Shown piece after piece: positions 1 to 7,871 of a DNA stretch of 13,463 nt. The DNA is from an uncultured Lachnospiraceae bacterium (lineage in GTDB: Bacteria; Bacillota; Clostridia; Lachnospirales; Lachnospiraceae). A program made the translations under genes and the position numbers. The stretch is taken from assembly GCA_947177465.1 (NCBI GenBank), contig CAMWUP010000024.1, positions 1 to 13,463 of the forward strand. Direction: 5' to 3'. The notes below the pieces were generated by a model, which made no database searches, had not been told where the DNA came from, and saw only the letters and a program-made list of their open reading frames with translations. The number at the start of each line of letters is the position of its first letter. The first letter of the stretch is position 1.

Positions 1-1434
1 CATATTGATTATGAAAGTGCAAATAAACAGCTTTTTGAATGGGTATACCAAAATGAAATGTATGATTTGAATATCGATATGATTGAAGAGATATTGCAGT
101 ATAAATATGAAATTGTCAATCCTGTGGCTCACAGAAGTCATAATTTGTCGTTGATATTATCGAAAGCGGAAGAACCTCTTTGCAAATATACGGAAAAGAA
201 TATTAGCGTGTACTTGCAAAAGCTGTTTGGCGTGGTAGAAGAAATCGACGACGATGAACAAACGATATGCTTTGTCCTTAATAACGACAATGCACTGAAA
301 GAACAGAAAAGTAGATATATAGATATTTTGGCGGTTTCCATCAGCTATTTGAAAAATATAGCAGATAAAAATTTGTGGTTGACTCTCCTTGAAAAAGAGA
401 AACTTGATAAAAATTTTGAAAACGTTTTGGATTACTATTTCCTTCCCGAGATCGGATTTGACGAAAGATTAACTTCTTTCCTGAATACTTTTGAAGACTT
501 GGCGCTGTTGGAACATAAAACTTTTAAGGAAGAGTATGGAGAAGAAGCGGAAGGCAGGTTTGTGAATGATGTTTTGAAATGTAACGATATCAGGGAGGAT
601 ATATACGAAAAAATACTGAGTGAATCAAACGGCTCAATTAAGAGTTTGAACCAAGAAGGACTGGAAGAAAGCAAGGTAAAAATATTGCTTCAGAATAATT
701 TGATTCCTATGAATTTGACGCAGCTGCAATTTATGCGGGAGGCTTATCATGAATTTTGTCTTTCATATATAGAACAAAATATCGAGGAATATACAAATAT
801 CATGACAGATGAATACTTTTCTTCCGAAGAACTGAAGGAGAGCTTAGAAATCAATTCAATAGACGATTCCTATAAATTGCAGCTCCTAAAGTTTGAAAGT
901 AACCCGATTTCGCTTTATGGGAAAAATTACAGTGAGAAAGTACAGAAATATATTATACAAAATAACTTTGACGAAAATGATTTGCAATATTTGACTGAAA
1001 AATATCACACTATGGGCTCAGAAGTCAAAGAAGAGATTTATCAAAGAGTCATTGAAGATATTACCGGCGTATTGGCATTGAACTGCAAAATTGCTGCTCT
1101 GTTATGCAACAGGATTTTAGAATCAACTCAAGTATCTGCAGAAAATAAAATACTGTTGCTGGCAGCGCAATGTGAAGAAGGGATGGCGTTAAAAAAAGTC
1201 AAGAGCGCTTTGAAAAAGATTCAATTGAATCAGCTTTGTGAGCTGTTGGACGGAAAAACGGAAGAAGTAAATGTAGTGAATAGTGGTGCTCATTTTAAAC
1301 TGTTGGAAAGTTTTAGAAATCGGGGGTGGATATTGGATTTTGAATTTGATATAACGCATACTAATCTGAAAGTATTTAGTCACATCAAGAAAAAAATAAA
1401 TGTTGGTAAAGCGGCAAGTATGCAGGATCAGTAA
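1..1434 (+). CDS. C-terminal part of a large protein, possibly a YobI-like P-loop NTPase (5' end outside window)
   Basis: The reading frame is open from base 1, so the first Met at 58 is only internal. At least 477 residues are present and the true start lies upstream. The visible part is mainly alpha-helical, rich in Glu, Lys, Leu and Asn, with no Walker motif, signal peptide or membrane segment. Its N-terminal stretch (EWVYQNEMYDLNID and following, then a YIDILAVSISYL segment and an NVLDYYF segment) reminds me of the helical repeat region behind the ATPase module of YobI-like P-loop proteins. That is family memory, not a search result. If correct, the missing N-terminal half should hold a STAND/KAP-like NTPase. 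The gene is A+T-rich and lies directly upstream of an AbiL-like pair, which fits a defence-type neighbourhood. It could instead be another large helical-repeat accessory protein. The coding call is certain and the family call is tentative. Confidence 0.6.
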   Translation, partial: HIDYESANKQLFEWVYQNEMYDLNIDMIEEILQYKYEIVNPVAHRSHNLSLILSKAEEPLCKYTEKNISVYLQKLFGVVEEIDDDEQTICFVLNNDNALKEQKSRYIDILAVSISYLKNIADKNLWLTLLEKEKLDKNFENVLDYYFLPEIGFDERLTSFLNTFEDLALLEHKTFKEEYGEEAEGRFVNDVLKCNDIREDIYEKILSESNGSIKSLNQEGLEESKVKILLQNNLIPMNLTQLQFMREAYHEFCLSYIEQNIEEYTNIMTDEYFSSEELKESLEINSIDDSYKLQLLKFESNPISLYGKNYSEKVQKYIIQNNFDENDLQYLTEKYHTMGSEVKEEIYQRVIEDITGVLALNCKIAALLCNRILESTQVSAENKILLLAAQCEEGMALKKVKSALKKIQLNQLCELLDGKTEEVNVVNSGAHFKLLESFRNRGWILDFEFDITHTNLKVFSHIKKKINVGKAASMQDQ

Positions 1435-1559
1435 AAAAACAGAGCATCACGTGTGGCAATCCTGATAGAGAAAATGTCTCTGAATAATTGTTTGTATATT
1501 AGGATATAATGTAATATATAATTAATCTGAGAAAAAATCGACAAATAGCAAATTACAGA

Positions 1560-1588
1560 TTGACCGATTTGAAAGAAATAAGTATTAT
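1560..1588 (+). promoter_or_regulatory. Sigma-A-type promoter of the ATPase/RloB pair
   Basis: TTGACC (1560-1565) and TATTAT (1583-1588) are separated by 17 bases, each 5 of 6 to consensus, with a predicted transcription start near 1595. The -35 box coincides with the most upstream possible start codon of the frame (TTG at 1560), which argues that translation begins at 1623. Other TATAAT-like strings at 1505 and 1517 lack a properly spaced -35. Confidence 0.7.
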
Positions 1589-1622
1589 ATTATTATCTTT
1601 TAGCAAAAGGAGTGTGGTGCTT

Positions 1623-2981
1623 ATGTTGACCAAAATAGTAGTTGAAAACTTTAAGTCATTTGATAAGCAGACAGAATTGACGATGGTATCGTCGTCAAAG
1701 ATACGTGTAAAATCGGATCATAGGGTCAGGATTGGCAGTAATACCAGACTGTTAAAGCATGCTGTTATTTATGGTGCAAACGCGTCCGGTAAAAGTAATC
1801 TGGTTGACTTTTTTCAATTTTTCAAGTCAGCATTAGAAGGCGGTTTGCCGGTATGGGGAGCGAAATATTTTTGCCGTAACGATAAGGAGAATGAAAAGCG
1901 AAACAGTATTTTTGAAATACAAATGGAAATTGATGGAAAGTTTTATGCGTATGGTTTTTCTGCAATTCTTGCTGACCGTTGGATGACAGGGGAATGGCTC
2001 TATGAACTGTATCAAAGTGGCGGCTCAAAATGTATTTTTGAGAGGGAAGAATTATCAAAGCCGTTATTGGGTTCTTCTGTTACATTATCCAAAGAAGAAT
2101 GTAATCGATTTGAAACATATGCTTCGGATTTTGAAGATAATATTGCAGAGTTATTTTTGGCGGAGATAAATCGCGGAAAGAAGATTGTGGAGGATTCTAA
2201 TCTTCAGGTGTTTAAGAAAGTATATAATTGGATAAAGAGCCATATTATGGTTGTTACTCCAAATTCCAGAATGACTGATTTTAAATATTATTATGAAAAT
2301 GATTCTCTGACATTGATTAATGATTTACTTGCCACATTTGATACAGGTATATCGAATGTGCGAATTGAAGAAATTGATTTAAATGATTTGTCAAAAATGT
2401 TGCCGAAACCTATTGTTGATGATGTGATGGAAAAGGTGAAAAAGAGCTTGGCGGAAAACGGAGAAAAGTCTTTTCGCATGTCAGGGAGGTCTGATACAAT
2501 ATTTTTTAGTATTGAATCCAATGGAAATGAGGAGCCTAAAATTACCACAGTTAAGTTAAGGCATGGAAAATCATTATATGATTTTGATTTTGAAGATGAA
2601 TCTGATGGTACAAGACGCCTCTTTGATTTAATGGATATGCTTCTTATGAAAGAAGATGATGTTGTTTATATCGTAGATGAGTTGGAGAGAAGCTTGCATC
2701 CGAAACTTACAGAGCATTTCTTGGAGTTGTTTAGTGAAAGACATAAGAATCATAAGATTCAGTTGATTTTTACAACGCATGAAGCTGCCATAATGGATCA
2801 GGAGCTGTTTCGCAGGGATGAAATCTGGTTTATAGAGAGTGATGAGGAGAATAACAGCAAGATTTATTCGCTTGACCGCTTTAAGGAGCGTTATGATAAA
2901 AAGTTAAGTAAGGCGTATCTGGAAGGGCGGTATGGTGCAATACCAATCTTTAATAGATTTGAGTTTAAGGAGGGGGTGTAA
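1623..2981 (+). CDS. AAA/ABC-type ATPase, RloA/AbiLi-like
   Basis: A 452-residue SMC/ABC-like AAA ATPase (AAA_15/AAA_21 type), probably the energy or sensor subunit of a two-gene defence system. The N-terminus has the usual beta strand followed by VENFKSF. Walker A is GANASGKS at residues 51-58. A signature-like SDGTRR lies at 327-332, Walker B ends in D352-E353 with ERSLHPK after it, and the H-switch is H386 in FTTHE. All catalytic elements are present, so the protein should bind and hydrolyse ATP. The start at 1623 is chosen because AGGAG lies about 10 bases upstream and the frame's upstream extension to 1560 overlaps the promoter. The next gene begins 2 nt after the stop, so the two are translationally linked. 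Known relatives are RloA of restriction-linked loci and Lactococcus AbiLi, which pairs with an RloB-family partner. The assignment to that group rests on motif pattern plus partner, and the trigger is unknown. Confidence 0.85.
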   Translation: MLTKIVVENFKSFDKQTELTMVSSSKIRVKSDHRVRIGSNTRLLKHAVIYGANASGKSNLVDFFQFFKSALEGGLPVWGAKYFCRNDKENEKRNSIFEIQMEIDGKFYAYGFSAILADRWMTGEWLYELYQSGGSKCIFEREELSKPLLGSSVTLSKEECNRFETYASDFEDNIAELFLAEINRGKKIVEDSNLQVFKKVYNWIKSHIMVVTPNSRMTDFKYYYENDSLTLINDLLATFDTGISNVRIEEIDLNDLSKMLPKPIVDDVMEKVKKSLAENGEKSFRMSGRSDTIFFSIESNGNEEPKITTVKLRHGKSLYDFDFEDESDGTRRLFDLMDMLLMKEDDVVYIVDELERSLHPKLTEHFLELFSERHKNHKIQLIFTTHEAAIMDQELFRRDEIWFIESDEENNSKIYSLDRFKERYDKKLSKAYLEGRYGAIPIFNRFEFKEGV

Positions 2982-2983
2982 TT

Positions 2984-3682
2984 ATGGCCCCTGTCCGTAC
3001 ATATACAGATTGGAATAAAAGACCATCTGATGCTGAAGAGCAAAAAGAGCCATTTCGAAAGTATTTTTTTATTTGCGAAGGTTCCAATACGGAAGTATGG
3101 TATTTTCGCAAGCTTATTGATATGAGGAAGAGACTGGGTATTCATCCGCTGATTGATATCAGGTTAATGGAGAAAACGGAGGAGGATGCATATCTGTCCA
3201 ATCCTAAAGCTTTGCTTGAATTTGCAGAGTTGCAGAAAGGGATTGCAAAGAATAAGTTTGACTGCAAGCACGATAAGATGGTTGTTGTCTTTGATGTTGA
3301 TATATATAAAAACAAGCCGGATAAATTCAAAGAGATATATGAAATGGGGCGGGAAAATAATATTTTAGCTATTACAAATCCAAGCTTTGAATTGTTCTTA
3401 TTACTACATTACGAAGGGGCTTATGAAGAACTCATATTACCGAATTGTGATGAAATATTGGAAAACAGGAAGGTTGGTAAGCGTAGGTATATTACCGTGC
3501 TTTTCACGAATAAGAGTGGAATGAATCCGAAAGAGAATTCAAAGATTGGAGAATTGGCTCTAAATATACATACAGCAATTGCGCAAGAAGAAAAACTGAA
3601 TCAGAAAATAGAAAATGCCTTGGGTAATCTTACGAGTAATATCGGAAAAATTATTCAGGAAATCATGAATGATGTGGTATAG
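2984..3682 (+). CDS. RloB-family TOPRIM-like protein, AbiLii-like partner
   Basis: A 232-residue protein with the RloB/AbiLii layout. It has a strand followed by ICEGSNTEVWYF (E32, G33, T36, E37), then VVVFDVD with D104 and D106, then NPSFELFLLLH at 132-142. E32 and the D-x-D pair fit a TOPRIM-like metal site, as proposed for RloB and the nuclease partners of OLD/PARIS-type ATPases, so it is likely the effector of the pair. There is no signal peptide or membrane segment, so it should be cytoplasmic. Its Shine-Dalgarno (AAGGAGGGGG) lies inside the last codons of the ATPase gene and the intergenic gap is 2 nt, implying tight co-expression. Length is within the usual range and nothing looks truncated. 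Family assignment is strong; nuclease activity and phage defence are inference. No restriction-modification genes are visible in the window, unlike classic Rlo (restriction-linked) loci. Confidence 0.85.
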   Translation: MAPVRTYTDWNKRPSDAEEQKEPFRKYFFICEGSNTEVWYFRKLIDMRKRLGIHPLIDIRLMEKTEEDAYLSNPKALLEFAELQKGIAKNKFDCKHDKMVVVFDVDIYKNKPDKFKEIYEMGRENNILAITNPSFELFLLLHYEGAYEELILPNCDEILENRKVGKRRYITVLFTNKSGMNPKENSKIGELALNIHTAIAQEEKLNQKIENALGNLTSNIGKIIQEIMNDVV

Positions 3683-3855
3683 AGATAAATAGAAAAATTC
3701 ATAAGATAAGGGCAGGGAGGAATTGAATTCTACACCAATAACAGCATTTCCCTCTATTCGACAATTTTCGGACATTTAAGTCATAGTTGTTGCTTTGATA
3801 ATGTAAATATGATAAACTAAGCACATATTTTTGAGAATAATGAGGGAGAAATATT

Positions 3856-5034
3856 ATGAAAAAAATCAAAGGTTTTATATTATTGGGCATGATTGCTTTG
3901 GCGATGTTTGCGTTGACCGGATGTGGAAAGACCACGGTAAATCTGAACAAGTACATTACGATTGAGTGTGCAGGCTACGATTCACTCGGAACGGCCTCTT
4001 TTTCATTTGACTATGAAGCGTTTGAAAAGGACTACTCAGGAAAGATTAAACTGAGCAGTAAGGACAGCAATGAAATGAAACTGCTTGGTCTTTTGTCAGG
4101 GGGGTCTTCTGCGGAATTATTACTGGATGTGTGTGTCTCTCAGAATCTGGATCAGGCGAGAAACCTGAGCAATGGAGATACCATTACGCTTACTTGGAAC
4201 TGTGAAGACGAAATGGCGAGTGAATATTTTAACTGCAAACTGGATTATTCGGACATTGAATATAAGGTAACAGGTTTAACAGAGGTAGGAAAGTTTAATC
4301 CCTTTGACTATGTGGAAGTAAGCTTTTCCGAAACAGAGCCGTACATAATCGCAACTATTACACAAAATTATGACCAGCCTGAGATGCAGTATATAAGATT
4401 TACTGCTGATAAAGAGCATAACTTATGTAATGGTGATATAGTCACGGTTACAGCGTCCATTTCCGGTTCTGTTGACACTTTTGTAGAGAATTATGGCGTG
4501 GTAATTAGCGAAACAGAGAGAACATATACGGTTGAAGGTCTGCCGCATTATGCAACGGGTGTTGCTGAGATACCTTCTGATGTAATGGATGCAATGTCTG
4601 CCAAAGGCGAAGAGGTATTTCGGGCATATGTGGCGAATAGCTGGAACAAGCCGGAGAATCTGATAAGCGTTACATATATTGGAAATTATTTCCTTACTGC
4701 AAAACCCCTTGAGTATGTGACACGCAGCAAGTCTTTCTGGACAGAAAATTATGTATATCTGGTATATAAGATTACAGCTACCAATCCGGACCCGGAGGAG
4801 GTTGTAGAGTATTATTACTATGTATATTACGGCGATATTGAGATTCAGCCGGACGGAAGCTGCTCTGTAGATGTCAATACATGTACAGCACCTGATACAG
4901 GGTGGTTTTCGACAGAGACCTTTAAGGTTGGTTCTTATACTTATGTGGGATATGAAAGTCTTGAGGCTCTGAAGGAAAACAGGGTAACTTCCCACGTCGA
5001 TGAGTATGAATATACAATTTCTGTTCAGGAGTAG
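3856..5034 (+). CDS. Lipoprotein with two tandem beta-rich repeat domains, function unknown
   Basis: A 392-residue exported protein. Residues 1-22 are a type II signal peptide (KK, hydrophobic core, lipobox LTGC) with Cys23 as the lipidated residue, so it should sit on the outer face of the membrane. After it come two related modules. One runs roughly 28-141 and contains NLSNGD at 103-108 and YKVTGL at 136-141. The second runs roughly 147-229 and contains NLCNGD at 189-194 and YTVEGL at 224-229. Spacing between the paired motifs is similar (33 and 35 residues), indicating an internal duplication. A C-terminal region (about 240-392) is rich in Tyr and aromatic strands. Its start is supported by GAGGGAGAA upstream of ATG. 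I do not recognise the family. It is separated from the defence pair by 173 bases and ends before a terminator, so it is probably its own unit. Confidence 0.8.
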   Translation: MKKIKGFILLGMIALAMFALTGCGKTTVNLNKYITIECAGYDSLGTASFSFDYEAFEKDYSGKIKLSSKDSNEMKLLGLLSGGSSAELLLDVCVSQNLDQARNLSNGDTITLTWNCEDEMASEYFNCKLDYSDIEYKVTGLTEVGKFNPFDYVEVSFSETEPYIIATITQNYDQPEMQYIRFTADKEHNLCNGDIVTVTASISGSVDTFVENYGVVISETERTYTVEGLPHYATGVAEIPSDVMDAMSAKGEEVFRAYVANSWNKPENLISVTYIGNYFLTAKPLEYVTRSKSFWTENYVYLVYKITATNPDPEEVVEYYYYVYYGDIEIQPDGSCSVDVNTCTAPDTGWFSTETFKVGSYTYVGYESLEALKENRVTSHVDEYEYTISVQE

Positions 5035-5073
5035 ACATATCTGTCTGGAGTAGTAATTGAAAAATGAGTTGAA

Positions 5074-5115
5074 AAGAGGCTGACATACTAAATGTGTGCA
5101 GTCTCTTCTTTGTTT
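5074..5115 (+). terminator. Rho-independent terminator after the lipoprotein gene
   Basis: A stem of AAGAGGCTG against CAGTCTCTT (one G-U pair) continues, past one bulged A, with CATAC against GTGTG around a TAAAT loop, and is followed by a T-rich CTTTGTTTG tail. It lies 40 bases after the lipoprotein stop and ahead of the helicase promoter, so it separates the two units. Confidence 0.75.
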
Positions 5116-5155
5116 GTGAGTGTCCTTATTGTAATGAAAAAATCGCGGAAAATTC

Positions 5156-5184
5156 TTGTCTTACGCGCACAATTAACTTATAAT
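5156..5184 (+). promoter_or_regulatory. Sigma-A-type promoter of the helicase-nuclease gene
   Basis: TTGTCT (5156-5161), a 17-base spacer and a perfect TATAAT (5179-5184). Transcription should start near 5191, leaving a leader of about 60 bases before the ATG at 5251. No hairpin or riboswitch-like structure is evident in the leader. Confidence 0.75.
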
Positions 5185-5250
5185 AGTTCTATCTTTTAAC
5201 AGGAATATTGCTGATTATTCAGGAATTTACCATAGGGGGTACGAAAGAAG

Positions 5251-7851
5251 ATGAATCCGTACGCAAACTTGATTCTTTTGCCCAAAAACGCGCAAGAGCC
5301 GAAGGAAATACCTTTAAATCAGGCGCGTTTAGCTGTAGCCGGAAAGACTTTATACGGCGTTGAGAGGGTGTTGGAGTTTGGTGATTACTGGAAAATACTT
5401 TTTGGCAAAGGAGGTTATGGGACCTACAAAAAAGAGGAGGTTCAAGTTAAGAAAAATATATTAAATCAGACAACTTCACGGACGCTGATGGCGTATTACA
5501 CTACTATTGCCGAAAAATTCGGACTAGTCATTTCCGGACAGAATCAGTTGATTGAACAGTACAGAAAATGTGATTTTATTAGTGAAGAGTCTGTTTTGAG
5601 CGATTTTCTGCAGGGAAAAAGCTGTCAAAATGTAACGACGAAATCGTCGTTATACTTTCCTTTTGGCTGTAATTTGAGTCAGATGAAGGCGGTGCAAAGA
5701 GCTTTGGACCAGAAAATCAGTATTATCGAAGGTCCGCCGGGAACTGGTAAAACACAGACCATTTTAAATATCATTGCCAATGTTGTGGGCAGGGGCGGCA
5801 GTGTGGCAGTGGTTTCCAACAATAATTCTGCCATTAAAAATGTGAAGGAAAAGCTGGAAAAATATCAGTATGGATTTCTGACAGCGGAATTGGGAAAAAG
5901 GGAAAACAGGGAGGAATTTATCCTGTCAGGACAGACGGCTTATCCCGATTATGTGAGAGGTAAATATTTTGCACAGAGCGTAGTACAGGCGAGGCAGGAA
6001 GCGGCAAATATAGAAAATCGTTTAATAAGTATGTTTGAGCGGCAGAACAGGCGTGCAGAATTACAACAGCAGGTGGCGGATATTCTGCGGGAACAGACAT
6101 ATTTTGACAAGTATTTTCAGGAAAATTTCGTACAGTTTCCCATAGCAGTTAATTTATCAAAATGTAGTTCAGAGAAAATTTTGCGGGCATGGAGTATTTT
6201 GCGTAAAGAAGGAAAACTGACATGGGCGGACAGATTTGCGTTGTGGAGGGCTTTGGGGAATATCCGGCTATGTTTTTATAAAGGGGACTGGAAGGATATT
6301 ATTCTTGCCTTGCAGCACAGATTTTACAGAAAAAGACTGGAAGAGCTGGGCGCTGAGTTACATGAAATAGATACCGTTCTTTGCGGATATAACCAGCAGG
6401 CGGAATTGCAGCATCTGCAGGAAGTGTCTAACTATATTTTCAAGCAAAATCTGACACACAGATATGCCGGACGGCAGGAAAGAAAAAGTTTTCTGGGAGA
6501 TGATTTGTGGAAAAATCCGGAGGAGTTTGTGCAGGAATATCCGGTCGTGCTCAGTACCACTTTTTCTGTGAAGAAATCACTTTCATCTGATTATATGTAT
6601 GACTATATTATTGTGGATGAGGCGTCGCAGGTTTCGTTGGATACAGCCGTGCTTGCGATGGCATCGGCAAAGCATATGGTAATTGTGGGGGACAGGATGC
6701 AGCTGCCTAATGTCATCAAGCAGGAGGTTAAAAGAGAAGCAGAGGCAATTTCAAACAGTTTTCAGATTCCTTTTTCTTACCGCTATGAGGAAAACAGTTT
6801 ACTTTCTGCAGCGTGTCAAGTGTTTGCGCGTACGGAAATAACGCTTTTGCGTGAGCATTACCGATGTCATCCGAAGATTATCGGGTTCTGCAATCAAAAG
6901 TTTTATCGTAATAAACTGATTATCATGACACATGATAATGGGGAAAAGGATGTATTGAAGGCGTATATAACGGCGCCGGGCAATCATGCGAGAGGGCATA
7001 TGAACCAAAGGCAGATTGATGAGATAGCGAAGGTGATTTTGCCCGAACTGGAGCAAAACAATCCAAAGCCGGATATCGGAATTATTTCTCCTTATTGTAG
7101 TCAGACGGAAAAATTACAGTATGCAATGAGAGGTTATGATATTTCCACAGTGCATAAATTTCAGGGGAGGGAAAAAGACGATATCATTATTTGCACGGTT
7201 GACAATGAAATTTCAGAATTTGTAGATAATCCGAATATGTTGAATGTGGCGGTATCAAGGGCAAGGAAGCGGCTTAGAATCGTTCTGTCAGACAATGAAA
7301 AAAATGACAATACGAATATTGGAGAGCTGGTCAGATATATTAGATATCACAATTTTGAAGTAGAACAGAGCGCGCTTTATTCTGTATTTGATTTACTTTA
7401 CCAATGCTACTCCAAACAGTTGAAAAAATTTTTAAGTAGTCATAAGAAGGTGTCTGTGTACGATTCGGAAAACATAATGTATAATCTGATAGAGTATGTC
7501 TTAAATCAGGACGAATATGTAGAGCTTTTGGTGGCGTGTCATTTTCCATTAAATATGCTGATACGGGACTATAGCCGTCTCAATCCCGACGAGGCACGTT
7601 ATGTCAGAAATCCTCATACGCATGTTGATTTTCTGATATATTCCCGAATTGACAAAAAGCCGCTGCTTGCGATAGAGGTAGACGGATATCAGTATCACAA
7701 GGCAGGTACGGAGCAGTGGACAAGGGACAGATGGAAAAACAATATATTGGAAAAGTATGAGCTTCCTTTGCTCCGCTTTGCGACAAATGGAAGCGGCGAG
7801 CGTGAACGTCTGGAATTAGCGTTTCAAAATATTTTAGGAAATGACGAATAA
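5251..7851 (+). CDS. Superfamily 1 helicase (AAA_11/AAA_12) with C-terminal DUF2726 PD-(D/E)XK-like nuclease
   Basis: An 866-residue helicase-nuclease fusion. Residues 1-70 form a small beta-rich domain I do not recognise. SF1 (Upf1/Dna2-like) motifs follow in order: Q-like NLSQMKAVQ near 141, Walker A GPPGTGKT 161-168, DEAS at 456-459 with the GDRMQLP motif III behind it, REHYRCHP at 534-541, HKFQGRE 635-641 and VAVSRARKR 666-674. The insert between motifs I and II contains a Gln/Arg/Glu-rich helix, probably coiled coil. The C-terminal domain (about 740-866) has D793 in HVDF, then E809 and D811 in IEVDGYQYH, matching the DUF2726/DUF559-like nuclease core. All expected motifs are intact, so it probably unwinds and cleaves nucleic acid in the cytoplasm. 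AGGGGG lies 11 bases before ATG. It has its own promoter and may be co-transcribed with the HD gene. DNA repair or phage defence are both possible roles; sequence alone does not decide. Confidence 0.88.
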   Translation: MNPYANLILLPKNAQEPKEIPLNQARLAVAGKTLYGVERVLEFGDYWKILFGKGGYGTYKKEEVQVKKNILNQTTSRTLMAYYTTIAEKFGLVISGQNQLIEQYRKCDFISEESVLSDFLQGKSCQNVTTKSSLYFPFGCNLSQMKAVQRALDQKISIIEGPPGTGKTQTILNIIANVVGRGGSVAVVSNNNSAIKNVKEKLEKYQYGFLTAELGKRENREEFILSGQTAYPDYVRGKYFAQSVVQARQEAANIENRLISMFERQNRRAELQQQVADILREQTYFDKYFQENFVQFPIAVNLSKCSSEKILRAWSILRKEGKLTWADRFALWRALGNIRLCFYKGDWKDIILALQHRFYRKRLEELGAELHEIDTVLCGYNQQAELQHLQEVSNYIFKQNLTHRYAGRQERKSFLGDDLWKNPEEFVQEYPVVLSTTFSVKKSLSSDYMYDYIIVDEASQVSLDTAVLAMASAKHMVIVGDRMQLPNVIKQEVKREAEAISNSFQIPFSYRYEENSLLSAACQVFARTEITLLREHYRCHPKIIGFCNQKFYRNKLIIMTHDNGEKDVLKAYITAPGNHARGHMNQRQIDEIAKVILPELEQNNPKPDIGIISPYCSQTEKLQYAMRGYDISTVHKFQGREKDDIIICTVDNEISEFVDNPNMLNVAVSRARKRLRIVLSDNEKNDNTNIGELVRYIRYHNFEVEQSALYSVFDLLYQCYSKQLKKFLSSHKKVSVYDSENIMYNLIEYVLNQDEYVELLVACHFPLNMLIRDYSRLNPDEARYVRNPHTHVDFLIYSRIDKKPLLAIEVDGYQYHKAGTEQWTRDRWKNNILEKYELPLLRFATNGSGERERLELAFQNILGNDE

Positions 7852-7871
7852 AAATACGGAGAACAACAACC

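Noticed and set aside
1467..1482. AGAGA-TCTCT hairpin after the first gene as a terminator
   Set aside because: The stem has only 5 weak pairs and no T-run follows.
1560..1622. Longer N-terminus of the ATPase starting with TTG at 1560
   Set aside because: The codon overlaps the -35 box of the best promoter, the added residues do not fit the family, and ATG 1623 has a good AGGAG site.
3787..3818. Promoter for the lipoprotein gene (TTGTTG or TTGCTT with TATGAT or TAAACT)
   Set aside because: Spacing is 15 in one pairing, and in the other (17) both boxes are poor. A promoter is likely in 3683-3855 but cannot be fixed.
4423..4995. 190-aa minus-strand frame inside the lipoprotein gene
   Set aside because: It is antisense to a well-supported gene, has no recognisable motif or ribosome site, and its Cys/Ile-rich composition is typical of a shadow frame.
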